Source of the DNA: an uncultured Ruminococcus sp.
Lineage (GTDB): Bacteria > Bacillota > Clostridia > Monoglobales > Monoglobaceae
Length of the DNA stretch: 43,937 nucleotides
NCBI GenBank assembly: GCA_902797885.1
Contig: CADBUP010000055.1
Location: 1-43,937, forward strand
Direction of reading: 5' to 3'
Shown: positions 33,151-41,877 of the stretch, piece by piece
Numbering within the stretch: the first letter of the stretch is position 1
How the letters are laid out: every line of letters begins with the position of its first letter
The notes under the pieces: generated by a model
Seen by the model: the letters and a program-made list of their open reading frames with translations, nothing else
What the model was told of the DNA's origin: nothing
Databases searched by the model: none
Translations under genes and position numbers: made by a program

Positions 33151-35784
33151 ATGAAAAAGTTAGGACTTAACGAAATCAGAGAGAAATATCTCTCGTTCTT
33201 TGAAAGCAAGGGGCATCTGAGATTGCCGTCGTTTCCGCTTGTGCCGCAGGGCGATGCAAGCCTTTTGCTGATAAATGCGGGTATGGCACCGCTTAAACCA
33301 TACTTTTTGGGTAAGGAGGTTCCGCCGCGGAAGCGTGTGACTACCTGTCAGAAGTGTATTAGAACCCCTGATATTGAGTGTGTGGGTCTTACCTCGCGCC
33401 ACGGCACGTTTTTTGAAATGCTGGGTAACTTCTCGTTCGGAGATTATTTCAAGCATGAGGCAACAGCGTGGGCATGGGAGTTTATCACAAAGGTTCTTGA
33501 AATCCCGACCGACAGGCTTTGGGTCAGTGTTTATGAAGAAGACAAGGAAACCGTTAAAATATGGACAGAGGAAGTCGGTGTTTCGCCCGACAGAATTGTT
33601 TTTCTCGGAAAAGAGGATAATTTCTGGGAAATAGGAACAGGTCCTTGCGGCCCTTGCTCTGAGATTTATTATGACAGGGGTGAGGAATACGGCTGCGGCA
33701 AGCCGGATTGTGCCGTTGGCTGTGACTGTGACAGATATGTCGAGTTCTGGAACCTTGTATTCACTCAGTTCGACAAGGATGAGAACGGCGTATACAACCG
33801 CCTTGAACATCCGAACATCGATACCGGTATGGGTCTTGAACGTATTGCCTGCATTATGCAGGGCGTGACCTCAATTTTCGAGGTTGATACAATCCGCCGT
33901 ATACTCGACAGTGCGGCGAAGATGGTAGGAAAGACCTACGGCGTTGACAAAAAGACAGATATTTCGCTTCGTGTTATTACCGACCATATCAGAAGCACAG
34001 TGTTTATGGTGTCTGACGGAATTCTGCCGTCGAACGAGGGCAGGGGCTATGTCTTGAGAAGGCTTTTAAGACGTGCCGCAAGACACGGAAGGCTTCTCGG
34101 CCTTAAAGAAGCATTTTTGTATAAGCTGGCAAAGGTTGTGGCGGATGAATCAAAGACTGCTTACCCTGAGCTTGAAAAGAATTTTGAGTATATCGAGAGG
34201 GTTATCAAAACCGAGGAAGAACGTTTCGGAGAGACAATCGACCAGGGTATTGACATTTTAAACAACTTTGTTGACGAGCTTAAAGAGAGCGGAAAGACCG
34301 AACTTTCGGGCGAGAGTGCATTTAAGCTTTATGACACATTTGGCTTCCCGATTGACTTAACAAAGGAAATCCTTGCAGAGAGCGGTTTTACCGTTGATGA
34401 GGATGCTTTTTCAAAACTGATGGACGAACAGCGCGAACGAGCACGTTCGGCAAGAGGCGATATGGAGGGCGAAGCGTGGAAGGAAGACATCTTTGCGTCA
34501 ATCGATGCGGCAACCGTGTTTGACGGATACGAGCATAATACGCTTGAAGCCGAGATTTTGGGCATAGGAAAGGACGGCGAGAGAGCGGAGAACGTTACCT
34601 CGGGAAGTGAAGCCGTTTTGGTTCTTGACAGAACTCCGTTCTATGCCGAAAGCGGCGGCCAGGTTGGTGATACGGGTGTTATAAAGACCGACAGCGCTGT
34701 TGTTAAAGTTCTTGATACAAAGAAAAGGAACGGAAAGTTCCTGCATTTTTGCAAGGTTGAAAGCGGAAGCGTAAAGGTCGGCGATAAAGTGACCTGTGAA
34801 ATAGATGCCGAGCGCCGTGAAGCAATCAGACGTAACCACTCCGCCGCACATCTTCTTCAGTCGGCTCTGCGTAAGACCCTGGGTAACCATATTGCTCAGG
34901 CAGGCTCTTATGTTGATGAAAACAGAATGAGATTTGACTTCTCACACTTTGCGGCTATGACAGATGCTGAGATAGCCGAGGTAGAGAAGAGTGTAAACAA
35001 TATGATTTTGACTGATGCCGAGATTATCTGTAGCGAAAAGAGCCTTGATGAGGCTAAGAAAATGGGTGCAACAGCTTTGTTCAGCGAGAAGTACGGAAAC
35101 ACGGTTCGTGTAGTAAAAATGGGCGATTTCAGCCTTGAACTTTGCGGCGGAACGCACGCAAGCTCAACCGGCAGACTCGGACTCTTCAAGATAGTCAGCG
35201 AGACGGGTGTTGCGGCAGGTGTCCGCCGAATCGAAGGCGTGACCGGCTTCGGCGTTCTTAACCTGATAGACGAGAAAAACAGTCTTATTAAGAGAACTGC
35301 GGCGGCTCTTAAGATAAAGGATGAGAATGAGATTGACAGCAAGGCCGAGGCTCTTATGGCGGATAATAAAGAGCACGAAAAGGCTCTGATTGTGTTCCGC
35401 GACAGGCTCGCCGCCCTCCGCACAAAGAATATGATGACTTCGGTTCGCCATTTGGGAAAGGTCAACGTTCTGACGGCTCAGCTTGACGGAATGGGTGTAA
35501 ACGAGCTTAAAGCTCTTGCCGATAACGCGAAGGCACAGATGACAGACGGCGTGGTTGTTCTTGCATCGAACAAGAATGGAAAGATCACCTTTATAGCAAT
35601 GGCGGCCAAATCGGCGGTTAAGAACGGAGTGCATTGCGGAAACATTATCAGAGAGGTTACATCAATCTGCGGCGGTCGCGGTGGCGGTAAGCCCGATATG
35701 GCTCAGGGCGGCGGAACAGATACTATGAAGATTGACGATGCACTCGCCAAGGTAGACGAAATTGTATCAGAAATGATTAAATAA
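33151..35784 (+). CDS. alaS: Alanyl-tRNA synthetase
   Basis: It charges tRNAAla and edits Ser- and Gly-tRNAAla. The 877 residues are full length. The class II core begins LNEIREKYLSFFESKGH, with TTCQKCIRTPDIECVG, FFEMLGNFSFGDYFK and GMGLERIACIMQG. The editing domain has the metal-binding RNHSAAHLLQ and CGGTHASSTG, and the C-terminal DHHA1 part ends with CGGRGGGKPDMAQGGG. A four-codon frame (ATG at 33140) overlaps the start in ATGA form, but is too close to its AAAGG to be sure of use. The HIT gene follows after 14 bases. Confidence 0.97.
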   Translation: MKKLGLNEIREKYLSFFESKGHLRLPSFPLVPQGDASLLLINAGMAPLKPYFLGKEVPPRKRVTTCQKCIRTPDIECVGLTSRHGTFFEMLGNFSFGDYFKHEATAWAWEFITKVLEIPTDRLWVSVYEEDKETVKIWTEEVGVSPDRIVFLGKEDNFWEIGTGPCGPCSEIYYDRGEEYGCGKPDCAVGCDCDRYVEFWNLVFTQFDKDENGVYNRLEHPNIDTGMGLERIACIMQGVTSIFEVDTIRRILDSAAKMVGKTYGVDKKTDISLRVITDHIRSTVFMVSDGILPSNEGRGYVLRRLLRRAARHGRLLGLKEAFLYKLAKVVADESKTAYPELEKNFEYIERVIKTEEERFGETIDQGIDILNNFVDELKESGKTELSGESAFKLYDTFGFPIDLTKEILAESGFTVDEDAFSKLMDEQRERARSARGDMEGEAWKEDIFASIDAATVFDGYEHNTLEAEILGIGKDGERAENVTSGSEAVLVLDRTPFYAESGGQVGDTGVIKTDSAVVKVLDTKKRNGKFLHFCKVESGSVKVGDKVTCEIDAERREAIRRNHSAAHLLQSALRKTLGNHIAQAGSYVDENRMRFDFSHFAAMTDAEIAEVEKSVNNMILTDAEIICSEKSLDEAKKMGATALFSEKYGNTVRVVKMGDFSLELCGGTHASSTGRLGLFKIVSETGVAAGVRRIEGVTGFGVLNLIDEKNSLIKRTAAALKIKDENEIDSKAEALMADNKEHEKALIVFRDRLAALRTKNMMTSVRHLGKVNVLTAQLDGMGVNELKALADNAKAQMTDGVVVLASNKNGKITFIAMAAKSAVKNGVHCGNIIREVTSICGGRGGGKPDMAQGGGTDTMKIDDALAKVDEIVSEMIK

Positions 35785-35798
35785 AAGGGGATGAGCAT

Positions 35799-36143
35799 AT
35801 GAGTGATTGTCTTTTTTGTAAAATTATAAACGGTGAAATTCCATCGACAAAGGTGTATGAGGACGATAACGTCTATGCCTTTAACGATATTGACCCACAG
35901 GCTCCGTTTCACATTATAATTGTGCCGAAAGACCATATTGCGTCGGGGAATGACCTCACCGATGAGAACTCGGCGATAGTGGGCCACATTTTCTCCGCTG
36001 CGGCCAAAATCGCGAAGGAAAAGGGCTTTGCCGAAAACGGCTGGAGAATAGTAAACAACTGTGGAAAAGACGGCGGTCAGACTGTCGGCCACCTTCATTT
36101 TCACCTGCTCGCAGGCAGGAACCTTCAATGGCCTCCGGGCTGA
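35799..36143 (+). CDS. HIT-family (HINT-like) nucleotide hydrolase
   Basis: A 114-residue protein of the histidine-triad HINT branch, which hydrolyses purine nucleoside phosphoramidates. It begins with DCLFCKIINGEIPSTKVYED and carries the triad at HLHFHLLAG (His98, His100, His102). The N-terminal CxxC pair is common in the family. It probably shares the alaS transcript. HINT enzymes can process adenylates left by aminoacyl-tRNA synthetases, which would fit the position; this is inference. Confidence 0.94.
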   Translation: MSDCLFCKIINGEIPSTKVYEDDNVYAFNDIDPQAPFHIIIVPKDHIASGNDLTDENSAIVGHIFSAAAKIAKEKGFAENGWRIVNNCGKDGGQTVGHLHFHLLAGRNLQWPPG

Positions 36144-36172
36144 TTATTAAAATTCAGCAAAGAGCAAAAACG

Positions 36173-36204
36173 AAAAAGCGTATCGGTGTAACGGTACGCT
36201 TTTT
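36173..36204 (+). terminator. Terminator of alaS-HIT unit
   Basis: AAAAAGCGTA pairs with TACGCTTTTT, 30 bases after the HIT gene stop. Confidence 0.85.
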
Positions 36205-36238
36205 ATATTCCTTGTTTTTTTGCATATTTTATATTGTT

Positions 36239-36268
36239 TTGACAAATAATAGCGGCGTAACATAATAT
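36239..36268 (+). promoter_or_regulatory. Promoter of the repeat lipoprotein gene
   Basis: A perfect TTGACA at 36239-36244, with either CATAAT (16-bp spacer) or TAATAT (18-bp) as the -10. It lies close after the previous terminator. Confidence 0.75.
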
Positions 36269-36295
36269 AATCAAAATAATATGAGGTGATCTTTT

Positions 36296-36880
36296 ATGAA
36301 AAAGATATTTCTTGGAATCACTATGGCATCATTAATACTGTGTCTTGCCGGCTGTGGTTCAAACAATGCGAACAATGCGGCAAACGAAGCGGGGAATGCG
36401 GTTCAGGACGCAGCAAACGGCGCAGGTAACGCGGCGAAGGATGTTGCCGAAGGCGCCGGCAATGCGGTAAAAGACGCGGCAAACGGAGCCGGCAATGCGG
36501 TAAAAGGCTTCGGTGGAGCTATAAAGTATGCTTGGTCAGATGTGGCCGACGAATTCGGTAAGGTTGAAAACGACACAAGCTTTAACCCCGATTCGGTATC
36601 AAATGACGATATCCGCGGCCTTGTCAGTACCATAAGCAATAATTATGACAAGGTCAAAAACGGTGTTGATGACAATAATAAAGATGCCGCAAAGAAAATG
36701 TACGAGGCCGGTCACAGACTTGAAGTAATCGGAAGGGGCAAAACTGCGGACGAAAATCTCAGTAAGCTCGGGGCAGACGCAAAGGCAATGGTCAAGCACT
36801 ATTACGGCGAGGGAAATGAGGATTTCGATAAGGTAAGCAAGCGCTTTGAGGGCGAGCTTGAAACAGCAAAAAAACAATAG
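36296..36880 (+). CDS. Lipoprotein with 11-residue Ala/Gly/Asn repeats
   Basis: A 194-residue secreted lipoprotein with AGGTGA six bases before the ATG. The signal MKKIFLGITMASLILC ends in the lipobox LAGC, so Cys20 is the lipidated residue. Residues 32-75 are four 11-residue units of the form AGNAVxDAAxG, an LEA- or apolipoprotein-like amphipathic pattern. Residues 76-194 are a charged helical domain with DIRGLVSTISNNYDKVKNG and AKAMVKHYYGEGNEDFDKV. I do not recognise the family. It has its own promoter and no obvious operon partner. Confidence 0.8.
   Translation: MKKIFLGITMASLILCLAGCGSNNANNAANEAGNAVQDAANGAGNAAKDVAEGAGNAVKDAANGAGNAVKGFGGAIKYAWSDVADEFGKVENDTSFNPDSVSNDDIRGLVSTISNNYDKVKNGVDDNNKDAAKKMYEAGHRLEVIGRGKTADENLSKLGADAKAMVKHYYGEGNEDFDKVSKRFEGELETAKKQ
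36389..36520 (+). repeat. In-gene 33-bp tandem repeats
   Basis: Four imperfect 33-base units inside the lipoprotein gene encode AGNAVxDAAxG-like blocks. The last unit has diverged to a Gly/Phe end. Units three and four share long identical stretches, so copy-number change by slippage is possible. Confidence 0.8.
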
Positions 36881-36951
36881 CGTTTAGCTTTAGCCGCCGG
36901 ATAAGGCAGTATTGGTTTTTAAAACATTCGGACTGTTAAAAATTGAACTTT

Positions 36952-36998
36952 TTGTATTATACCGCTTGATTTTCGGACAAAAAAGCGGTATAATACAA
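36952..36998 (+). promoter_or_regulatory. Sigma-A promoter inside a perfect 16-bp palindrome
   Basis: TTGATT (36966-36971), 17 bp, TATAAT (36989-36994). The arms TTGTATTATACCGCTT (36952-36967) and AAGCGGTATAATACAA (36983-36998) are perfect inverted repeats around a 15-base spacer. The right arm contains the -10 box and the left arm overlaps the start of the -35. It may be an operator for a dimeric repressor, or a hairpin that also stops the lipoprotein transcript. Confidence 0.8.
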
Positions 36999-37022
36999 AG
37001 GTTATGTAATATAAGGAAGGGA

Positions 37023-37976
37023 ATGTCCGAATTGTTTGAAACCTTTAAGGCGACTCTGTCGCCGATGCTTGTTATGTTTTTGTGTATGATTATCGGGTTT
37101 GCGGCAAACAAAATGAAGCTTGCGCCCGAGAACACGGCGACCGTTTTGTCAAAACTTGAAAACTATTTTCTTGTTCCGGCGCTCATTATTAATACGTTTA
37201 TGAGGTATTGTACGGTGCGCTCGGTAACCGAGCAGTATAAGCTTATACTATATTGCCTCGCGGCTCTTGTGATTGCACTTGCCGTTGCCTTGCCGCTTTC
37301 AAAGGTCTTTGCCGGCGATGACGAGTACCGAAGAAATATTTATAAATACGCTCTTGCATTCGGAAACTTCTCGTTTATGGGAAACGCGATTGTTCCTGCT
37401 ATAATGGGCGATTCAATGCTTTATAATTATATGCTCTATATACTTCCGCTTAATGTGGCGGTTTATACATGGGGCGTTATAATACTCATCCCTAAGGGCG
37501 AGAAAACCCAGAATGCACTTAAAAATCTCCTCAATCCGATTTTTGTCTCTATTCTTATAGGTGCGGCTTTGGGCCTCAGCGGCCTTGCTGAAAGCGTTCC
37601 TTTGTTTGTCCGCCAGACTATAAGCAGCTGTTCGGCGTGTATGGGACCTCTCGCTATGATTCTTACAGGCTTCGTTATTGGAAGTTACGATATAGGCGGA
37701 CTTATAAAGAATAAAAGGGTGTATATAGCGACATTTTTAAGGCTGATAGTTCTTCCGACAGCCTTTATACTTCTTTTAAGGCTTCTCGGGGCGGATAAGA
37801 ACACGCTGTATCTCACTCTGTTTGCTTACGGAACGCCTCTTGGTCTCAATACCGTTGTGTTTCCGGCGGCTTACGGCGGCGATACCTCCACCGGGGCATC
37901 TATGGCGATGATTTCACATACGTTATGTGTTATAACGATTCCGGTTATGTACGCACTTTTGACGATATTGTTTTAA
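37023..37976 (+). CDS. AEC-family membrane carrier (auxin-efflux-carrier-like)
   Basis: A 317-residue membrane protein with about ten helices. The ATG at 37023 follows AAGGAAGGG; the frame continues upstream through the promoter and is not translated there. It begins with SPMLVMFLCMIIGFAANKMK, with the first five-helix half up to about residue 160 (KYALAFGNFSFMGNAIVPAI is a family segment) and the second half from about 180, with GPLAMILTGFVIGSYD and TVVFPAAYGGDTSTGASMAM. Bacterial members export malate, malonate or other organic acids; the substrate here is unknown. Expression may be controlled by the palindrome. Confidence 0.9.
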   Translation: MSELFETFKATLSPMLVMFLCMIIGFAANKMKLAPENTATVLSKLENYFLVPALIINTFMRYCTVRSVTEQYKLILYCLAALVIALAVALPLSKVFAGDDEYRRNIYKYALAFGNFSFMGNAIVPAIMGDSMLYNYMLYILPLNVAVYTWGVIILIPKGEKTQNALKNLLNPIFVSILIGAALGLSGLAESVPLFVRQTISSCSACMGPLAMILTGFVIGSYDIGGLIKNKRVYIATFLRLIVLPTAFILLLRLLGADKNTLYLTLFAYGTPLGLNTVVFPAAYGGDTSTGASMAMISHTLCVITIPVMYALLTILF

Positions 37977-38005
37977 ACGGACTTTTTAAAAGTCCGTATT
38001 TTTTT
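37977..38005 (+). terminator. Terminator of the AEC gene
   Basis: ACGGACTT with AAGTCCGT, then a seven-T tract. It begins right after the stop codon. Confidence 0.88.
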
Positions 38006-38006
38006 G

Positions 38007-38035
38007 TTGCAAAATATCAGGGAATATGATAAAAT
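38007..38035 (+). promoter_or_regulatory. Sigma-A promoter of the TagA-type gene
   Basis: TTGCAA, 17 bp, TAAAAT. It abuts the T-tract of the preceding terminator, so the unit from 38071 onward starts immediately after it. Confidence 0.8.
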
Positions 38036-38070
38036 AAACCTATATGCTAAAAAGAATGGTGATGATAACT

Positions 38071-38808
38071 ATGAGAGATGTTGTAAACATTCTCGGGGTA
38101 AATATCGATAATATAACGGCGGCGGCTGCGCTTGACAGGGCTGAAGGACTTGTTAAAAGCGAGGGAACTTCGGTGATTTATACTCCGAATCCCGAGATAG
38201 TGATGGCGGCATATGAGAACTCCGGGTTCCGGGAGGTGTTAAATTCGGCTGATATGTGTGTTCCCGATGGAATAGGCGTGGTGTACGGCTCAAGAATAAT
38301 AGGAAAGCCCCTGCCCGAGCGTGTGGCGGGATTTGATTTATCTATGGGACTTATGGAGAGAATGAGCGGCTTCGGCGGAAGGGTGTTTTTGTTCGGCTCA
38401 AAGCCGGGGGTGGCCGATGAGGCGGCGAAGAAGCTGACTGAGAAATTCCCGGGGCTTCAGATTGCGGGAACCCGAAACGGATACTTCGCAGAGAGCGACG
38501 AATCGGAAATTATTGATGAAATCAATGCATCAAATGCGGACTTGCTTATGGTGTGTCTCGGCGCTCCCAAACAGGAAAAGTGGATAAATAAGTATAAGGA
38601 CAAGCTCAATGTTAAGCTTTGCATCGGTGCGGGCGGTTCACTTGATGTTGTTGCCGGAACGGTTAAACGTGCCCCCGAAATATTTATAAAGCTTAATCTT
38701 GAATGGTTCTACAGGCTCTGTAAACAGCCGAGCCGAATCGGAAGGTTTATGGCTCTGCCTAAGTTTATTCTTACGGTTAAGAAGGAAAACAAGAAAAACG
38801 ATAAATAA
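38071..38808 (+). CDS. tagA: WecB/TagA/CpsF-family glycosyltransferase
   Basis: A GT26 enzyme that in wall teichoic acid or related polymer synthesis adds ManNAc to a lipid-linked GlcNAc. The start is probably the ATG at 38071 after GGTGAT; another ATG at 38044 lacks a site. The 245 residues show YTPNPEIVMAA, ADMCVPDGIGVVYGSR, RVAGFDLSMGLME, VFLFGSKPGVADEAA, GYFAESDESEI, DLLMVCLGAPKQEKWI and the C-terminal RAPEIFIKLNLEWFYRL. A link to the polymers bound by SLH proteins is possible but not shown. The DJ-1 gene follows after 11 bases. Confidence 0.92.
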   Translation: MRDVVNILGVNIDNITAAAALDRAEGLVKSEGTSVIYTPNPEIVMAAYENSGFREVLNSADMCVPDGIGVVYGSRIIGKPLPERVAGFDLSMGLMERMSGFGGRVFLFGSKPGVADEAAKKLTEKFPGLQIAGTRNGYFAESDESEIIDEINASNADLLMVCLGAPKQEKWINKYKDKLNVKLCIGAGGSLDVVAGTVKRAPEIFIKLNLEWFYRLCKQPSRIGRFMALPKFILTVKKENKKNDK

Positions 38809-38819
38809 GGAGAATTACT

Positions 38820-39365
38820 ATGATATACGTACTTTTGGCTGAAGGATTTGAAGAGATTGAGGCTCTCGCACCGGTAGATGTGCTCAGAAGAGCGGGAATA
38901 CAGGTTATGACTGCGGGGGTCGGCGGTGACGTGATTAGCGGTGCCCACTCTATAAGCGTAATATGCGATACGGCGGTTGAAGATATAGCGGAAGAAAATG
39001 TTGAAGGAATAATCCTTCCCGGAGGTATGCCGGGGACGCTTAATCTTCAGGCGGACGGAACAGTAAATAAGTTGATTGAATATTGCAGGGATAATGAGCT
39101 TTTGATGGCCGCTATTTGTGCCGCCCCGATGATATTGGGTGAACTCGGAATCCTCGACGGGAAGGCGGCGGTTTGCTTTCCTGGGTTTGAAGAACATCTT
39201 CACGGCGCTGAGCTTTGTGACGCCTTTGTTGTATCAGACGATAATGTAATAACGGCGAGAGGCGCAGGTGCGGCTCTTGAATTCGGCGAGGCAATAGTTG
39301 ACTATTTCGCGGGTCTTGAGGGAAGCGGCCGCGAGATACTCGAACAGATGCAGTATCCGCTGTGA
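38820..39365 (+). CDS. DJ-1/PfpI (ThiJ) family protein
   Basis: A 181-residue glutamine-amidotransferase-like fold protein. YVLLAEGFEEIEALAPVDVL has the conserved Glu, and the nucleophile elbow is LMAAICAAPMILGE with Cys100. GIILPGGMPGTLNL is also typical. DJ-1 members act as deglycases, chaperones or glyoxalases; the role here is not defined. AAGGAG precedes the ATG. Its TGA overlaps the next start codon in TGATG form. Confidence 0.92.
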   Translation: MIYVLLAEGFEEIEALAPVDVLRRAGIQVMTAGVGGDVISGAHSISVICDTAVEDIAEENVEGIILPGGMPGTLNLQADGTVNKLIEYCRDNELLMAAICAAPMILGELGILDGKAAVCFPGFEEHLHGAELCDAFVVSDDNVITARGAGAALEFGEAIVDYFAGLEGSGREILEQMQYPL

Positions 39366-39964
39366 TGAATAAAAAAACGGAACTCAGAAAGAAATATGCG
39401 TACCTCCGTGATTCCATTCCGAAAGAGCGTCGCATAGATGATGCCGCCGGAATATGCCAAAGGCTTGTCGAATCTGAGTATTATAAGCGCTCAAAGACGG
39501 TGTTTGTCTATGTGTCATTCGGGAGTGAGGTTTCGACAGAGCTTTTGATTGATAAAATCATTATGGATAAAGGCTTGGCGGTTGTTCCGCTTTGTGATAC
39601 AGAAACGCATACTATGCGGCTTATCGGGATAGAGAATAAAACTCAGCTTGAACCCGGTTCTTACGGGATTCCTGAACCTAAGCACAAGCTTTTGAAAGAC
39701 GGAGAATTAACTGAATTTGATAAAAACGAAATTGACCTTGCTATAGTTCCGGGGCTGGCTTTTGATGATTCCGGCTTGAGACTCGGCTATGGCGGAGGGT
39801 ACTATGACAGATTTTTTGAGGGGTTTAAGGGGTGTTCGGTCGGACTTTCATATTCTGAATGTATGACCGAAAATCTGCCTGAGACAGAGTATGACTGTAG
39901 AGTTGACGGGGTTATATGCCCCGGGGAGATGAAGATATATGGCGACCGTTTACTTAAAAACTAA
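39365..39964 (+). CDS. 5-formyltetrahydrofolate cyclo-ligase
   Basis: It converts 5-formyl-THF to 5,10-methenyl-THF with ATP. The ATG at 39365 overlaps the preceding stop (TGATG); a GTG one codon before is an alternative. The 199 residues show KKTELRKKYAYLRDSIPKE, VFVYVSFGSEVST, LEPGSYGIPEP, DLAIVPGLAFD and the signature GLRLGYGGGYYDRF. Its end overlaps the protease gene by 26 bases. Confidence 0.94.
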   Translation: MNKKTELRKKYAYLRDSIPKERRIDDAAGICQRLVESEYYKRSKTVFVYVSFGSEVSTELLIDKIIMDKGLAVVPLCDTETHTMRLIGIENKTQLEPGSYGIPEPKHKLLKDGELTEFDKNEIDLAIVPGLAFDDSGLRLGYGGGYYDRFFEGFKGCSVGLSYSECMTENLPETEYDCRVDGVICPGEMKIYGDRLLKN

Positions 39965-40826
39965 ACAAAAGCTTCGCGGTATTCGCTGGATGCTTCTGGC
40001 GGTGACAGTGATTAATGTGCTGACCGTTCTTGTGCTTCAGATGATAGGAAGCTTCTTCGACGGAGCAATACCTACATATCTTGGAGCGTTGATAGTGGGG
40101 CTTTGCGCATATGTAATACCTATTTCGATTTATGCGAGAATTGATGGAGTAACCGCAAATGCCGCGGCTGAGAGATTCTATCTTAAACCGTGTCGGTGGT
40201 GGATGTTCGCCCTTGCTGCGCTTATGGGCGTCGGGTTTCAGTTTGTAATGATTGTGGCAGACCTTCCGCTTAATATGCTATTTAATAATGCAACGTCATA
40301 TACGCCTGAGTCGCCGGCCGAGCTTGCGGCGGCAATCTTCGTTATCGGGATAATTCCGGCTATATTTGAAGAATTTTTGTTCAGGGGAATCGTCCTCGGC
40401 TCTATGTCAGAGCTAAACACACGTGCCGCCGCCCTGTTTTCGACGGTTATGTTTGCGCTTATGCACGGAGATGTTTACAGCCTTATCGGTTATATCCTAA
40501 TGGGAATCGTTCTGGCAAGTGTGGTAAGAAGAACGGACTCGCTCTATGCGGCGATGGTATTCCACTTTACGAACAACACTATGGCGCTTCTTCTCGGATA
40601 TTTTAATTCCGAACTGATTTATGCGCCGACGGCAACAATAAAACTTTTTGCGGCGGGAATTTTGGAATTTGCGGCCGCCTTTGTGATTTTTATTGCGTTG
40701 ACAAAGCGAAAAGAACAAAATAAAAAAATAAAGACATCAGTTTTGCTCGGGCAGAATTTTATAAGTATACCTGTGCTGTTGTGTATTGCGATAGCAGCTG
40801 CGGAGATACTTATACGAATATTATAA
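39939..40826 (+). CDS. CPBP-family intramembrane metalloprotease
   Basis: A 295-residue membrane protein of the Rce1/CAAX-protease-like ABI group with about eight helices. The catalytic motifs are FEEFLFRG (Glu144, Glu145, Arg149), FALMHGD (His176) and VFHFTNN (His209). Helices at 19-36, 47-65, 90-107, 130-143, 165-176, 182-194, 232-250 and 270-293 are visible. Substrates in Firmicutes are mostly unknown. It overlaps the folate gene at its 5' end and mltG follows after 23 bases. Confidence 0.92.
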   Translation: MATVYLKTKQKLRGIRWMLLAVTVINVLTVLVLQMIGSFFDGAIPTYLGALIVGLCAYVIPISIYARIDGVTANAAAERFYLKPCRWWMFALAALMGVGFQFVMIVADLPLNMLFNNATSYTPESPAELAAAIFVIGIIPAIFEEFLFRGIVLGSMSELNTRAAALFSTVMFALMHGDVYSLIGYILMGIVLASVVRRTDSLYAAMVFHFTNNTMALLLGYFNSELIYAPTATIKLFAAGILEFAAAFVIFIALTKRKEQNKKIKTSVLLGQNFISIPVLLCIAIAAAEILIRIL

Positions 40827-40849
40827 AATCACTTAAACGAGGTGAAAAT

Positions 40850-41842
40850 ATGCGAAAATTTATCGGAGCAGCTGTGATAATTGCGATGTTGTTATCAGGA
40901 GGTATTTTGATTGGCGACATCTGTGGGGTAGGCGGCGGAGACAGACGGGTGGACTTGAAGATAACCGAGGGTGAGTCAACCTCTGCCATAATAAGCGAGC
41001 TTAAAGAGAGCGGAATGATTTCGAGTAAGCTGGCGTTTAAGCTGTATGCAAAGAAAACGGGAAGCCACATTTATCAGACCGGTGTTCATCACTTAAACTC
41101 ATCAATGAGTTATAATGAAATATTAAAGGCTCTTGAACAGATTCCAAAGCAAGACAGCGATGCTGTTACTATCCCCGAGGGATATGAACTTCGACAAATT
41201 GCGGATTTGCTTGAAAAAGAGGGGCTGATAAACCGTGATGTCTTTATGCGTGAGACAGAAAGCGGAAGCTTTAACTATGATTTTATAGGGAAGATTCCTA
41301 AGAGAGACAATCGGCTTGAGGGGTATCTCTTCCCTGATACCTATAGCTTTACGGCAGATATGACAGAGCATGATATAATAGACAAAATGCTCGAAAATTT
41401 TAATAAACAGGTTGTTTCCGTATATGAAAAGGCACAGTCGAATTTAAGCCTTGACGAGATTGTTACGCTTGCATCGGTGATTGAGCGTGAAGCGGCGGGA
41501 GATGAAGACAGAGGAAAGATAGCTTCTGTATTTGTTAACCGCTTGAATCGGGGAATGAAGCTTGAATCGTGTGCTACTGTTCAATATGTTTTAAAAGAGC
41601 GCAAGAGTGTATTGAGTAACGAGGATACACAGATTGATTCACCGTATAATACTTATAAAAACAACGGCCTGCCGATAGGACCGATAGCGTCACCCGGGCT
41701 TAAATCGGTTGAGGCGGCTCTCTATCCCGAACAGACGAATTATCTTTATTTTATGGCGGGCGCCGATGGAAAAAGCACGGTGTTTTCCGAAACATTTGAC
41801 GGTCAGCTTGAAAACCAAAAAGAAATTCAGGGCGGGAAATGA
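40850..41842 (+). CDS. mltG: Endolytic murein transglycosylase MltG
   Basis: A membrane-anchored lytic transglycosylase that cuts nascent peptidoglycan strands. The ATG at 40850 follows GAGGTGA; the upstream frame lies in the protease gene. The 330 residues have one N-terminal helix (6-27), a LysM-like region (DLKITEGESTSAIISELKES), then the YceG fold with DAVTIPEGYELRQIADLL, RLEGYLFPDTYSF and the catalytic Glu212 in LASVIEREAAG. FVNRLNRGMKLESCATVQY and SPYNTYKNNGLPIGPIASPG complete it. trmR follows as in Bacillus yrrL-yrrM. Confidence 0.95.
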   Translation: MRKFIGAAVIIAMLLSGGILIGDICGVGGGDRRVDLKITEGESTSAIISELKESGMISSKLAFKLYAKKTGSHIYQTGVHHLNSSMSYNEILKALEQIPKQDSDAVTIPEGYELRQIADLLEKEGLINRDVFMRETESGSFNYDFIGKIPKRDNRLEGYLFPDTYSFTADMTEHDIIDKMLENFNKQVVSVYEKAQSNLSLDEIVTLASVIEREAAGDEDRGKIASVFVNRLNRGMKLESCATVQYVLKERKSVLSNEDTQIDSPYNTYKNNGLPIGPIASPGLKSVEAALYPEQTNYLYFMAGADGKSTVFSETFDGQLENQKEIQGGK

Positions 41843-41877
41843 TACGTATACTAATATCGGAAGGACTATGACGATAA

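Noticed and set aside
33140-33154. A four-codon leader peptide (MKLI) overlapping the alaS start
   Set aside because: Its AAAGG is only about two bases from the ATG, too close for normal initiation, and so short a frame arises easily by chance.
33160-33810. A 216-residue minus-strand reading frame
   Set aside because: It is antisense to the alaS catalytic core and shows no independent coding signal.
36389-36520. A CRISPR-like repeat array
   Set aside because: The repeats are contiguous, in frame and protein-coding, with no spacers between them.
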